Positions 52,438 to 59,639 of a DNA stretch of 62,096 nucleotides are shown piece after piece. Source of the DNA: Candidatus Saccharimonadota bacterium (GTDB lineage Bacteria > Patescibacteriota > Saccharimonadia > Saccharimonadales > UBA4665); assembly GCA_003164595.1 (NCBI GenBank), contig PLTT01000013.1:72042-134137 (forward strand). Reading direction: 5' to 3'. The notes beneath the pieces are model-generated. The model ran no database searches. It saw nothing but the letters and a program-made list of their open reading frames with translations, and was not told where the DNA came from. A program made the position numbers and the translations under genes. Every line of letters begins with the position of its first letter. The first letter of the stretch is position 1.

Positions 52438-52767
52438 ATGAGCCAAGAGATTAGTCACAACGAACAAGAAGATAGAGCAAATATTCTTCAACAGTCAATT
52501 GTTGCTATAGTTGCAGGTGGGTTGTCGGTATCTGAGGCTTTTGAGCAATGGGATAAAGCCTATGATGGAATATCTAGTTTTGGAATAAATCACACATCGG
52601 GCGTAAACGGAGAGGTACGACATAGTTCGGCAATTTGGGCACTGGGTTCTCGTTCATTTGGGCTGTACGTACAAGCCGAAAATAGTGAAGGTACTCACCA
52701 ATTACAACTTGCTTTAGGGCCTGATAATAAGCCAAACTTCCAACTCAGCGCCGTAAAAAGGCAGTAA
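52438..52767 (+). CDS. hypothetical protein
   Basis: A 109-residue soluble protein, not recognised. It begins with a hydrophilic helix (SQEISHNEQEDRANILQQS), then an Ala/Gly/Ile segment and beta-rich C-terminal half (GSRSFGLYVQAE, LQLALGPDNKPNF). The AAAGGAGGAATAGG site is excellent. The leader contains a terminator-like hairpin, so regulation by attenuation is possible. Confidence 0.6.
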   Translation: MSQEISHNEQEDRANILQQSIVAIVAGGLSVSEAFEQWDKAYDGISSFGINHTSGVNGEVRHSSAIWALGSRSFGLYVQAENSEGTHQLQLALGPDNKPNFQLSAVKRQ

Positions 52768-52842
52768 AGTTTTCATCCGGTCTGTCAGAGATATTGAGGC
52801 TGGGGCCATGCCCCAAATTTATATGTATCGGCGTAATATGGT

Positions 52843-54504
52843 CTATTTATTAATAGTGATTGTTTCGCCGCCCATTTTCTCGGCGAAGAGGCTGTCGTGA
52901 GATATGTAGATTATTGCCCCATGATAATCTTTCATAGAATCCTCTAGCTCCTCAATGCTAGGTAAATCAAGGTGATTAGTAGGTTCATCTAAGATTAGTA
53001 CTTGCGGATCGTCAGCCAGCATCGAGATTAACTGGACTCGGGCTTTTTGTCCTCCGCTCAGATGTTCAACTAGCATTTGTCCGTCCGATATCGGGTTAAA
53101 TAAATAGTCGGAGAGCAGTTGCTTAACCCTTTGCTGGCTTATTGGTAGTTTTTTATCTTCAAGTATTTGTTCTATAGCTTCATTCAGTGTCATCGGTAGG
53201 TATCTTGGATTAATTTCCTGCTCGTAGAGGCCAATCTTAATTTCTTTTTCTACCTCAATATCTCCCGCAAAACATTTTGAGGCCAGTGGCTCATCATAAG
53301 CTTTTGCCATAATCGCTTGGACGATGGTAGATTTACCCGCACCGTTGCGACCATGAAGCCTTAATCGCTCGCCTTCATAAACGCCAAAACTAATGCCTTC
53401 AAATAGAGGGGTATTATCATAACCCAGGCTGAGCTTGTTGGCCTTAATTAATAAGCGTCCTCTTGATTCGGCGCTTTTCTTACGAGTAGAAATCTTAATA
53501 TTCTTTGTTTTATGTTTATCATATGCCGCAGTTAGCTTATCGTTCATGGTACTGGCTGATTCTTGATCAATCCAAAAAGTTGGTTTAACTGTTTTTCGTA
53601 GTTCTTCGATCTGATCCTTGGCTTTAAGTTCCTGGGACTTAAATCTGCGGATGGTACCCGGGTCGCGAGATCTTTCTTTAAGCCTCCTGAACCTCACCGC
53701 ATCTTGTTCTAGGTTGGCTATTCTTCTTTGCGATAAATCGTATTCGTTAACCTGGTTGGTTATTTGGCTTGTATTGGTTTTCAGATAAGCTCTGTAATTA
53801 CCCCTGAAGCTGAAACATTTGCCGTCGCGTATCTCTATAATTCGGTCAACTATATTTAAAAGGTCTCGGTCGTGCGTGATAACAAGGACTGCCTCTTGGG
53901 CGCCCTTAAACCACTTAATAAACTCCGCCTTGGCGACATAATCCATGTGGTTGGTTGGTTCGTCAATCAAAGCAATGTCACCACGGCTTCTTTGGACTTT
54001 GATAAGTTCGATCATCCGCTTCTCGCCGCCACTTAGTGAACCGATTGATTTATGAAGTTTGTTTGGGTCAATCTGGTAGCTTTCGAATGCTTGTTTAATT
54101 TCATCCTCAATCTGGTAATAACCAAGTTGACCAAAGCGCTCTAAGGCATCGGAGAATGTTTGGAGCTTTCTATGGTTGCTGCCCATTGTCTCCGGATAGG
54201 TGTCGATAATATGTGTCAGATGCGCATATTCCGGTAAATCACCCTGGATGTATTCAAGCACCGTCTTTGCTTCATGCCCATGATGCTCTTGGCGACTGCT
54301 AATGACAACAGTGCCGCGCTTTATATTTACCTCACCGTGAAAGTCCGTGTCTTGGCCAGTTATCAAATGCAGTAATGTTGATTTACCGGTGCCATTACGA
54401 CCAATAAGCCCGACTTTTTCTCCTTCTTGGATCTCAAAAGCCAGATCGTTATATAGAACCTTGGGACCAAAGGACTTTTCAGCTATTTTTACGGATATGA
54501 GCAT
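52843..54504 (-). CDS. ABC-F family ATPase
   Basis: A soluble 553-residue tandem ABC protein of the ABC-F (ribosome-associated) class. First half: Walker A GRNGTGKST (about 35-43), signature LSGGEKRM, Walker B IALIDEPTNHMD. The linker (about 240-330) is long and charged. Second half: GRNGAGKST, LSGGQKARV, LILDEPTNHLD. There are no membrane segments. ABC-F proteins gate ribosomal translation or protect it from antibiotics; which applies cannot be told. TATAAT ends 8 nt before the ATG. Confidence 0.94.
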   Translation of the reverse strand: MLISVKIAEKSFGPKVLYNDLAFEIQEGEKVGLIGRNGTGKSTLLHLITGQDTDFHGEVNIKRGTVVISSRQEHHGHEAKTVLEYIQGDLPEYAHLTHIIDTYPETMGSNHRKLQTFSDALERFGQLGYYQIEDEIKQAFESYQIDPNKLHKSIGSLSGGEKRMIELIKVQRSRGDIALIDEPTNHMDYVAKAEFIKWFKGAQEAVLVITHDRDLLNIVDRIIEIRDGKCFSFRGNYRAYLKTNTSQITNQVNEYDLSQRRIANLEQDAVRFRRLKERSRDPGTIRRFKSQELKAKDQIEELRKTVKPTFWIDQESASTMNDKLTAAYDKHKTKNIKISTRKKSAESRGRLLIKANKLSLGYDNTPLFEGISFGVYEGERLRLHGRNGAGKSTIVQAIMAKAYDEPLASKCFAGDIEVEKEIKIGLYEQEINPRYLPMTLNEAIEQILEDKKLPISQQRVKQLLSDYLFNPISDGQMLVEHLSGGQKARVQLISMLADDPQVLILDEPTNHLDLPSIEELEDSMKDYHGAIIYISHDSLFAEKMGGETITINK

Positions 54505-54512
54505 AAGGGATT

Positions 54513-54518
54513 ATTATA
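54513..54518 (-). promoter_or_regulatory. -10 box of ABC-F gene, leaderless type
   Basis: TATAAT on the minus strand, 8 nt upstream of the ATG at 54504. Confidence 0.5.
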
Positions 54519-54575
54519 ATGGAATCCACCCCTTAATCCTATTCTATGGACTTATGGGTTGATCAGTATTGGGGC

Positions 54576-54755
54576 TCACGAGAGCCGATAATACTGTCCG
54601 GCTTTGAAACCTACCCAAATCCCAAGGAATGAACCGATGGCACCGAGCAGAATGCTCCATATACCAAACCAATTACCGTGATCGAATAGTGCAGCACCCA
54701 GCCATCCTCCTATAGTACCAAATATGGTGATACCTAGAAAAATCAAGAATTTCAT
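54576..54755 (-). CDS. small glycine-rich two-helix membrane protein
   Basis: A 59-residue ORF. Two hydrophobic, Gly-rich helices (LIFLGITIFGTIGGWLGAAL about 4-23; IWSILLGAIGSFLGIWVGF about 32-50) flank a DHGNWFG turn, and the end is KAGQYYRLS. The regular Gly spacing suggests helix packing or oligomers. TAAAAT ends 6 nt before the ATG (leaderless type). It precedes the ABC-F gene on the same strand. No known function. Confidence 0.72.
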   Translation of the reverse strand: MKFLIFLGITIFGTIGGWLGAALFDHGNWFGIWSILLGAIGSFLGIWVGFKAGQYYRLS

Positions 54756-54761
54756 AGACCA

Positions 54762-54767
54762 ATTTTA
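54762..54767 (-). promoter_or_regulatory. -10 box of small membrane protein gene
   Basis: TAAAAT on the minus strand, 6 nt before the ATG at 54755. Confidence 0.4.
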
Positions 54768-54850
54768 GCACTCACTAGCGTTAATCTCATAATGATGAGC
54801 GCTACCAACACTAAATTTTGAAAGTCCGGAACCGTAAAGAGGGCTGGGGC

Positions 54851-56122
54851 TTATTGTTCATCAATGAAGTCCTGACAGAACCGTTCAAAAATGGCATTAG
54901 TCCACCCAAACCCAGTCTGAGAAGGGTAGAGACCTGCGGCTGGCGCCTCTTTAGGCTGAACTACATTATATTTTTCTAGAAAGACATGGTGTGCATTAAA
55001 CCATTCTAGATTAGTTTTGATCCATTTCAGCGCAATTCTACTAGCCTCCTCGTTATAACCGTAGCGCTGAAGGCCTTTAACTGTTATGAAGTGAAGTGGC
55101 GCCCAGCCATTTGGGTAAGCCCACTGCATTGGTAATGAATAGGGCATAAATCGATTTAACGGAGGACTATCTGTAGTTGACAAACCCCCTTTAAACTCAA
55201 AGTGAGACAAGTTCTTGACTAGTTTTTTGGCCTGCGCCTCATCTACCATGCCACTCCATAATGGGTAAAAACTCGCCAACGAGGCAGTTCGGTTGCGACT
55301 CTTTTTCTTATAATTATAGTCGTAAAAAAAATTGCCACTCTTATCCCACATCAGTTCATTAATAGTGCGTGAGCGCAGGGCCATTGCTTTCCTCCATGAG
55401 CTAGTAGCTTTGTCATCTCCCAGGACCTCAGCTGCTTTAGCAAAGTCGGACTCATATTTATACAGCAAGCTGTTTAGGTCGATTGGTAAATAATTTAGAG
55501 CTCGCCGATTGAAGCGTGGGCTCATATCCCAGCCACTTTCAGCCTCTGCCAAGTCGTCGAGATGGTTAATGTCGTAATATCGAGATAAACCTCGGTAAAC
55601 AAGACGCTCATTCGGCTTTTTCGTTCCCATCCAGACTGTGTGGTATTCATCTATGGCAACTTCAATATTTTCCCTTAACCACTCCTTATCAAGATCATAA
55701 GCTTCATAGACATCCCAAATAAAGCTTGTTAGGAGTGGTGGTTGAGAGCGCCCAGTTAGGTAAGCCCGAGATGCATTTGGGATTATGCGATAACGTTTAT
55801 ATAGGCTAATTAAATCTTCCAAGATGCCCATGACTAATTCTTTATGATCCTTGTCAAGCATACCTTGTATCATAAAATAACTATCCCAATAATATAACTC
55901 ATTAAAATCAAAGCTGTGGCTTTCCTCATAAGCTGGGACGAGGTAGGGTTTGGGCAGGCTAATTAAACTAGCATCTTCGGTAGGGCTGAAGCGTGTTAAA
56001 TTTGTCCAATAGCTTTTAATAAAGTTTCTTGCATCTAGTACATCTTCGGAATTCATAGATATTCTGTCAGCCTTTGGAATTGATAGTACGGTAGCTATTA
56101 AACTCTTTATTTTGGGCTTCAT
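54851..56122 (-). CDS. trehalase-like glycoside hydrolase (GH37)
   Basis: A 423-residue (alpha/alpha)6-barrel hydrolase of the GH37 trehalase type. Family segments: VPAYEESHSFDFNELYYWDSYF (in place of PGGRFxExYYWDSYF), SRAYLTGRSQPPLLT, ESGWDMSPRF with the candidate catalytic Asp (about 183), SLPMQWAYPNGWAP, and EKYNVVQP near the end with the second acid. There is no signal peptide, so it acts in the cytoplasm. Start 56122 is chosen over 56146 because TATGAT ends 6 nt upstream. It would provide glucose from trehalose, a common actinobacterial solute. Confidence 0.88.
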   Translation of the reverse strand: MKPKIKSLIATVLSIPKADRISMNSEDVLDARNFIKSYWTNLTRFSPTEDASLISLPKPYLVPAYEESHSFDFNELYYWDSYFMIQGMLDKDHKELVMGILEDLISLYKRYRIIPNASRAYLTGRSQPPLLTSFIWDVYEAYDLDKEWLRENIEVAIDEYHTVWMGTKKPNERLVYRGLSRYYDINHLDDLAEAESGWDMSPRFNRRALNYLPIDLNSLLYKYESDFAKAAEVLGDDKATSSWRKAMALRSRTINELMWDKSGNFFYDYNYKKKSRNRTASLASFYPLWSGMVDEAQAKKLVKNLSHFEFKGGLSTTDSPPLNRFMPYSLPMQWAYPNGWAPLHFITVKGLQRYGYNEEASRIALKWIKTNLEWFNAHHVFLEKYNVVQPKEAPAAGLYPSQTGFGWTNAIFERFCQDFIDEQ

Positions 56123-56128
56123 ATTACT

Positions 56129-56134
56129 ATCATA
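56129..56134 (-). promoter_or_regulatory. -10 box of trehalase gene, leaderless type
   Basis: TATGAT on the minus strand ends 6 nt before the ATG at 56122. Confidence 0.5.
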
Positions 56135-56374
56135 CAGTACCCTCACAGAGTTTGTAGGTCTACTTTCGCTTATACGGCTGCGCCTAGCTGTCTAGAACTA
56201 TTAGTAGATAATTTATAAAGCTGAATATTTTGTGATGTCGTTCACAGACAGCTGAGTGTAATAGTAATATGCTTATGAACAGTGATCTAGCATGAGTACG
56301 CGCATTGACCATGAGTTGGAGGTGCAATCGGAAACGCTAGGTAGTCGTTTAGAATAACTTAGGAGAGGGGTTAT

Positions 56375-56458
56375 ATGTCACATAAAAATCTGGCAATAAG
56401 CAACAAATACCCAAACATATTCTTTCAGCGACACCTAAGTAATGTTAGTAAACCATAA
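56375..56458 (+). CDS. small basic protein (27 aa)
   Basis: A 27-codon ORF (starts MSHKNLAISNKYPN, ends HLSNVSKP) with the strong site AGGAGAGGGG 4 nt before the ATG. The same GAGAGGGG-nTAT leader precedes the 66-residue gene at 59314. No homologue is recognised. Confidence 0.4.
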   Translation: MSHKNLAISNKYPNIFFQRHLSNVSKP

Positions 56459-56495
56459 GGTGGGGTCTTTGCCGGTTCAGCATAATAATTTAATA

Positions 56496-56521
56496 GCGGC
56501 TATTCGTTAGAGGATAGCCGC
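56496..56521. other. hairpin without T-tract
   Basis: GCGGCTAT / ATAGCCGC, extended by T-G and C-G pairs to 10 bp, loop GTTAGA. It could be a weak terminator, operator or RNA element. Confidence 0.4.
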
Positions 56522-56646
56522 GTATTGGAGTCATGCTTAGGTTTTTCAGCCAAAGTCTTTTCTATTTGTATTCATTAACAGGCGGCGCGCATAATGAGTA
56601 GGTAAACGTAACTAATTTATAGACACTAAACAAAAGGCGGTATACG

Positions 56647-56937
56647 ATGGATGATAATAACAACAATCGGCAATCTGCGGATGATGCGCTTGAGTCGCAT
56701 AATCATATCTTTAACCCCTTGCACGACGAACAGAAACTAGCCGAAGACAATGATTCACCCGCTGCTCCAGCTGATGACATCCATTCAGTTAGTCCAATAG
56801 ACGAGCCAGCAACTGATAGCCAGCTTGACTCCGACGAGTTATATCAAGAAGGTGTGGCGGGGGCTACGAATGCTGATGACGAAGAATTCAGCCCTGATGA
56901 TCAGCCTATGCCTTTGGAGCCAGAAGACCAAGAATAA
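56647..56937 (+). CDS. acidic low-complexity protein
   Basis: A 96-residue, strongly acidic (Asp/Glu) and Asn/Pro/Ala-rich protein with almost no hydrophobic core, probably disordered. It starts MDDNNNNRQSADDAL and ends PMPLEPEDQE. AAGGCGG lies 8 nt upstream. No domain is recognised. Such proteins occur as stress or hydration factors, but nothing here proves it. Confidence 0.6.
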   Translation: MDDNNNNRQSADDALESHNHIFNPLHDEQKLAEDNDSPAAPADDIHSVSPIDEPATDSQLDSDELYQEGVAGATNADDEEFSPDDQPMPLEPEDQE

Positions 56938-57033
56938 AATACACGTTTATTAATCTTCATAGATGATTTTTATTTTTAATTTGCTGAAAATTGCTACATG
57001 GTGATGGGTAGGCGAATTACAACAAGGCAATAA

Positions 57034-57549
57034 CTACCATCCGTCCTTACTGCACCCATTCTGATCGGGGGCATCGGGCTGAATTCGCTCGCCGACCACA
57101 ATTTGCTCGTCTGGGGTGGCCTCAGAACCTATGGGAGCGAAGTCCGTTCCGTGGTAGCGAACCCAGTTGTCTTTGTTTATACCCAATCCTCCTGAATACT
57201 TCGGCCCATTGACATGCCAGTTACCGCCTTCTTCGCAAACGTTCACTTTTGACCACGCGTAAAACTCTTGAGGTGTTACCTCGCTGCTGGCAATCTGCGC
57301 TGGAGTCAGTTTTGTTTTTGTCTCAGCTGTTCTTGTTATATGGCTAAGTCGGTAATTATTAACTACTTTTGTTGCGGGCTTAACGAAAGTACTCAACCTC
57401 ATTGAAGCAAACTGGATATTAATCTCATGACTTGTCGCTTTTTCTGGTGCTCGTCTTATATCGGACTTAATAGACAATGACAATATGGCCGCCGCCGCCA
57501 TAGCGATACGTGGTATATTCTTCCTATATAATTCAGGGGATGTAGACAT
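57034..57549 (-). CDS. secreted Rpf-like (resuscitation-promoting factor) muralytic protein
   Basis: A 171-residue protein with a basic N-terminus and a hydrophobic stretch (about 14-27) as signal or anchor, a linker, and a C-terminal Rpf/transglycosylase-like domain (about 92-171). The hallmark is W99...C105-E106-E107-G-G-N-W111, where E106 matches the catalytic Glu, followed by YSGGLGINKDNW and SEATPDEQIVVGERIQ, and C166 as the disulfide partner. Rpf domains cleave actinobacterial-type peptidoglycan. AGGAGAGTAGT gives the ribosome site. It is divergent from the STAS-like gene. Confidence 0.82.
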   Translation of the reverse strand: MSTSPELYRKNIPRIAMAAAAILSLSIKSDIRRAPEKATSHEINIQFASMRLSTFVKPATKVVNNYRLSHITRTAETKTKLTPAQIASSEVTPQEFYAWSKVNVCEEGGNWHVNGPKYSGGLGINKDNWVRYHGTDFAPIGSEATPDEQIVVGERIQPDAPDQNGCSKDGW

Positions 57550-57827
57550 ACTACTCTCCTCCCTACGTTGGTATAGTTATGAACGTTTATTACATGAGTG
57601 TGTTTAAGTGTTTGCTATCTAGATTGTGTGAAGTAGTAGAAATACTACGTTTTTAATCGAATTAGTAAACACTGCTGATAACAGCCATGCCTTAACATCT
57701 TACAAGATAAACCTTAATATCTCCGTGATATTCGATACACTTATGCGATTCTTACCGCGCCTGATAGTCATATGGGATGATTGACCAACTAGTTAAATAA
57801 TAGTTAATAGCGTACTATGTCTACATT

Positions 57828-58220
57828 ATGGATACAGTGTCGGATGAACAGGATAGCGTAGTTATCCATGAGGATTATATTGAAGTAATCTGGATTGGTC
57901 CCCAAGATAGAGACAAAGTGCGCCAGACTAACATTGATGCTCTGAAAGGAGCTAACGAGTTAACGTCTCGAAACAAGCCGATCCTTTTATTGATAGAGGT
58001 TCGTAATCACCCCTTGAAGCCGAACATAGGGGCTTTTAAGGAAGTATTGAAAATATTCCAGGCCGTTAACTTTGATCGTATGGCAATTTGTGGGACAGTT
58101 CCGGCGAGCTTAGGAACTTTAATTTCGACAATCATAAGCTCATTTAACAAAGAGTTTGAAATATTATACATCGCCGATAAGCATGAAGCTTTATCGTGGT
58201 TGAGGCAATTCAAGCAATAA
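57828..58220 (+). CDS. STAS/SpoIIAA-like protein
   Basis: A 130-residue cytoplasmic protein with alternating strands and helices: DYIEVIWIG, NKPILLLIEVR, the FDRMAICGTVP strand, and an EILYIADKHEALSWL end that is typical of SpoIIAA/STAS-like and DUF7793-type proteins. The usual phosphorylatable Ser at the helix start is not obvious. TACTAT ends 9 nt before the ATG. A regulatory role is possible but unproven. Confidence 0.6.
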   Translation: MDTVSDEQDSVVIHEDYIEVIWIGPQDRDKVRQTNIDALKGANELTSRNKPILLLIEVRNHPLKPNIGAFKEVLKIFQAVNFDRMAICGTVPASLGTLISTIISSFNKEFEILYIADKHEALSWLRQFKQ

Positions 58221-58434
58221 CTTATTATTAGGGTAGCAACGAATCATAACTGTAGCATGAGCTTGCCTAGTTGCTTATTTATTAACAGAAAGCGCTTAGA
58301 GACATTGATGATCTAACAATGTTTGGATTCATAATACAATTATTGAGTCGGTGGGTACCTGTATGTATGGTTGGTATCATGAAGCCTGAATTTTCCTCGC
58401 CAAGCGCGTGACCAGGAGTCTGATCCTTCTAGGC

Positions 58435-59112
58435 TCATCTAAGTTCTAATTGCAACTTCGTTAAATCTAGGATCGTAAAAAGATGGTCTTTTTGACCAAC
58501 TAGTCCTTCGTCAAAAAGCAGTTCAAATGCCCTACTGGCTGTTTCCCGGGACATATTTATAGAATCGGCTACATCCTGATGAGTTATCGGGGCATATATA
58601 ATAATCTCTGTGCCGATAGTCTTGCCAAACCTCTCAGCCAGATACAATAACTCCGCGATAATCCTGCCACGAGCTGACCGAAATTGTAAAGTCTGTATCC
58701 TCTGGGTGTAAATGGTAACTATACTTACGGTTTGCTTTAATACTTCTTGAGATAGCCATGTATTTGTGGCCATTTCGGTACTCAGCTTATCTTTAGAGGT
58801 TCTGAGTACGATAACATCTGTCATTGCTTCGTAAAACAAGCCTGAAGGATGGGCCCCAGCCAAAGCCCAGGGCATCGGTATGAACTCGCCGGCTATATGG
58901 ATCAACAAGAGATTCATCTGGCCATCCTCTGATATTGAGTATGCCTTTATAAAACCACTTTTAATCAGATATATGCCATCAGGTTCATCAAAACCGTTTA
59001 TGATTATTTGTCCTGTCGTAAAGTATATAAGCTCGCCATCATTAAAGTGAGCGATTATACTTGCGTCGGCGTTTTCCCGATTTGGCAAACCAGCCAGCGT
59101 ACTTGAAGCCAT
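58435..59112 (-). CDS. Crp/Fnr family transcriptional regulator
   Basis: A 225-residue regulator. The cyclic-nucleotide-binding-like beta barrel covers about 20-125 (GQIIINGFDEPDGIYLIKSG, GEFIPMPWALAGAHPSG), then the dimer helix (about 125-150) and a winged HTH (about 170-215) with ITHQDVADSINMSRETASRAF as the recognition region. The cNMP Arg-Ser/Thr pair is not visible and there are no Fnr cysteines, so the ligand is unknown. TATACT ends 6 nt before the ATG. Confidence 0.93.
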   Translation of the reverse strand: MASSTLAGLPNRENADASIIAHFNDGELIYFTTGQIIINGFDEPDGIYLIKSGFIKAYSISEDGQMNLLLIHIAGEFIPMPWALAGAHPSGLFYEAMTDVIVLRTSKDKLSTEMATNTWLSQEVLKQTVSIVTIYTQRIQTLQFRSARGRIIAELLYLAERFGKTIGTEIIIYAPITHQDVADSINMSRETASRAFELLFDEGLVGQKDHLFTILDLTKLQLELR

Positions 59113-59118
59113 GAGCCT

Positions 59119-59124
59119 AGTATA
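59119..59124 (-). promoter_or_regulatory. -10 box of Crp/Fnr gene, leaderless type
   Basis: TATACT on the minus strand, 6 nt upstream of the ATG. Confidence 0.55.
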
Positions 59125-59261
59125 ACAGGTATGTAGGCTTCAAATCCCGTGACATTACGCACGAATGTTGGAGGTAGTGACTCCGAATACATACACTAGA
59201 AAACGTAAGTACTATGATTAAGTGGCAAGCTAACATTATTACGAACATTTCTTGGGGGGTG

Positions 59262-59276
59262 TTACGGAAACCGTAA
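59262..59276. promoter_or_regulatory. palindrome upstream of small gene
   Basis: TTACGG-AAA-CCGTAA, 38 nt before the ATG at 59314. It may be an operator or small hairpin. Confidence 0.35.
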
Positions 59277-59313
59277 GGTCTTGTAGGAAAAGTTTATAAC
59301 GAGAGGGGCTATT

Positions 59314-59514
59314 ATGTTACAAGGATATTCAACCAGAAAGAGCAAACACTCAAAAGTACACTACCAACAGTATTTATATAATTCCGGCGAGCCAAGAGAC
59401 GTTAGCTCTAGAGATACGCTACCAGGCTTCGAGGATCAACTCCTAGGAGATAGTCGGATTATGAGGCAACATTTTAGGCACCTTGCACACAGAATGAGAA
59501 ATCAAATTCAATAA
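59314..59514 (+). CDS. small basic hypothetical protein
   Basis: A 66-residue basic, Ser/His/Arg-rich protein, not recognised. It starts MLQGYSTRKSKHSKVHY and ends HRMRNQIQ with a predicted helical C-terminal half (DSRIMRQHFRHLAHRM). GAGAGGGG lies 5 nt before the ATG, and a terminator follows 16 nt after the stop, so it is a complete single-gene unit. Confidence 0.6.
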   Translation: MLQGYSTRKSKHSKVHYQQYLYNSGEPRDVSSRDTLPGFEDQLLGDSRIMRQHFRHLAHRMRNQIQ

Positions 59515-59529
59515 GAAGTATGGTGCGTT

Positions 59530-59556
59530 AAGGATCTCTAATACCGGAGATCCTTT
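59530..59556 (+). terminator. Rho-independent terminator-like hairpin
   Basis: AAGGATCTC / GAGATCCTT, 9-bp perfect stem with a TAATACCG loop and a short T end. Confidence 0.7.
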
Positions 59557-59639
59557 AGTGATTAGCCGAATGGTAGGTTATAGGCGGTATAATAACTAGT
59601 GTCATTAGGCAATAACCGATTACAGAAAGTCAGGTAAGT

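Larger units (their letters stand above)
56123..56646. other. intergenic region with small ORFs and a hairpin
   Basis: A 524-bp stretch between the trehalase and acidic-protein genes. It contains the trehalase -10 box, a possible 21-codon ORF (56292-56357, no ribosome site), a better-supported 27-codon ORF at 56375 and a hairpin at 56496. Nothing else was recognised. Confidence 0.4.

Noticed and set aside
56292-56357. 21-codon ORF (MSTRIDHELEV...)
   Set aside because: No ribosome site and no leaderless -10 box at the right distance; kept only as a remark.
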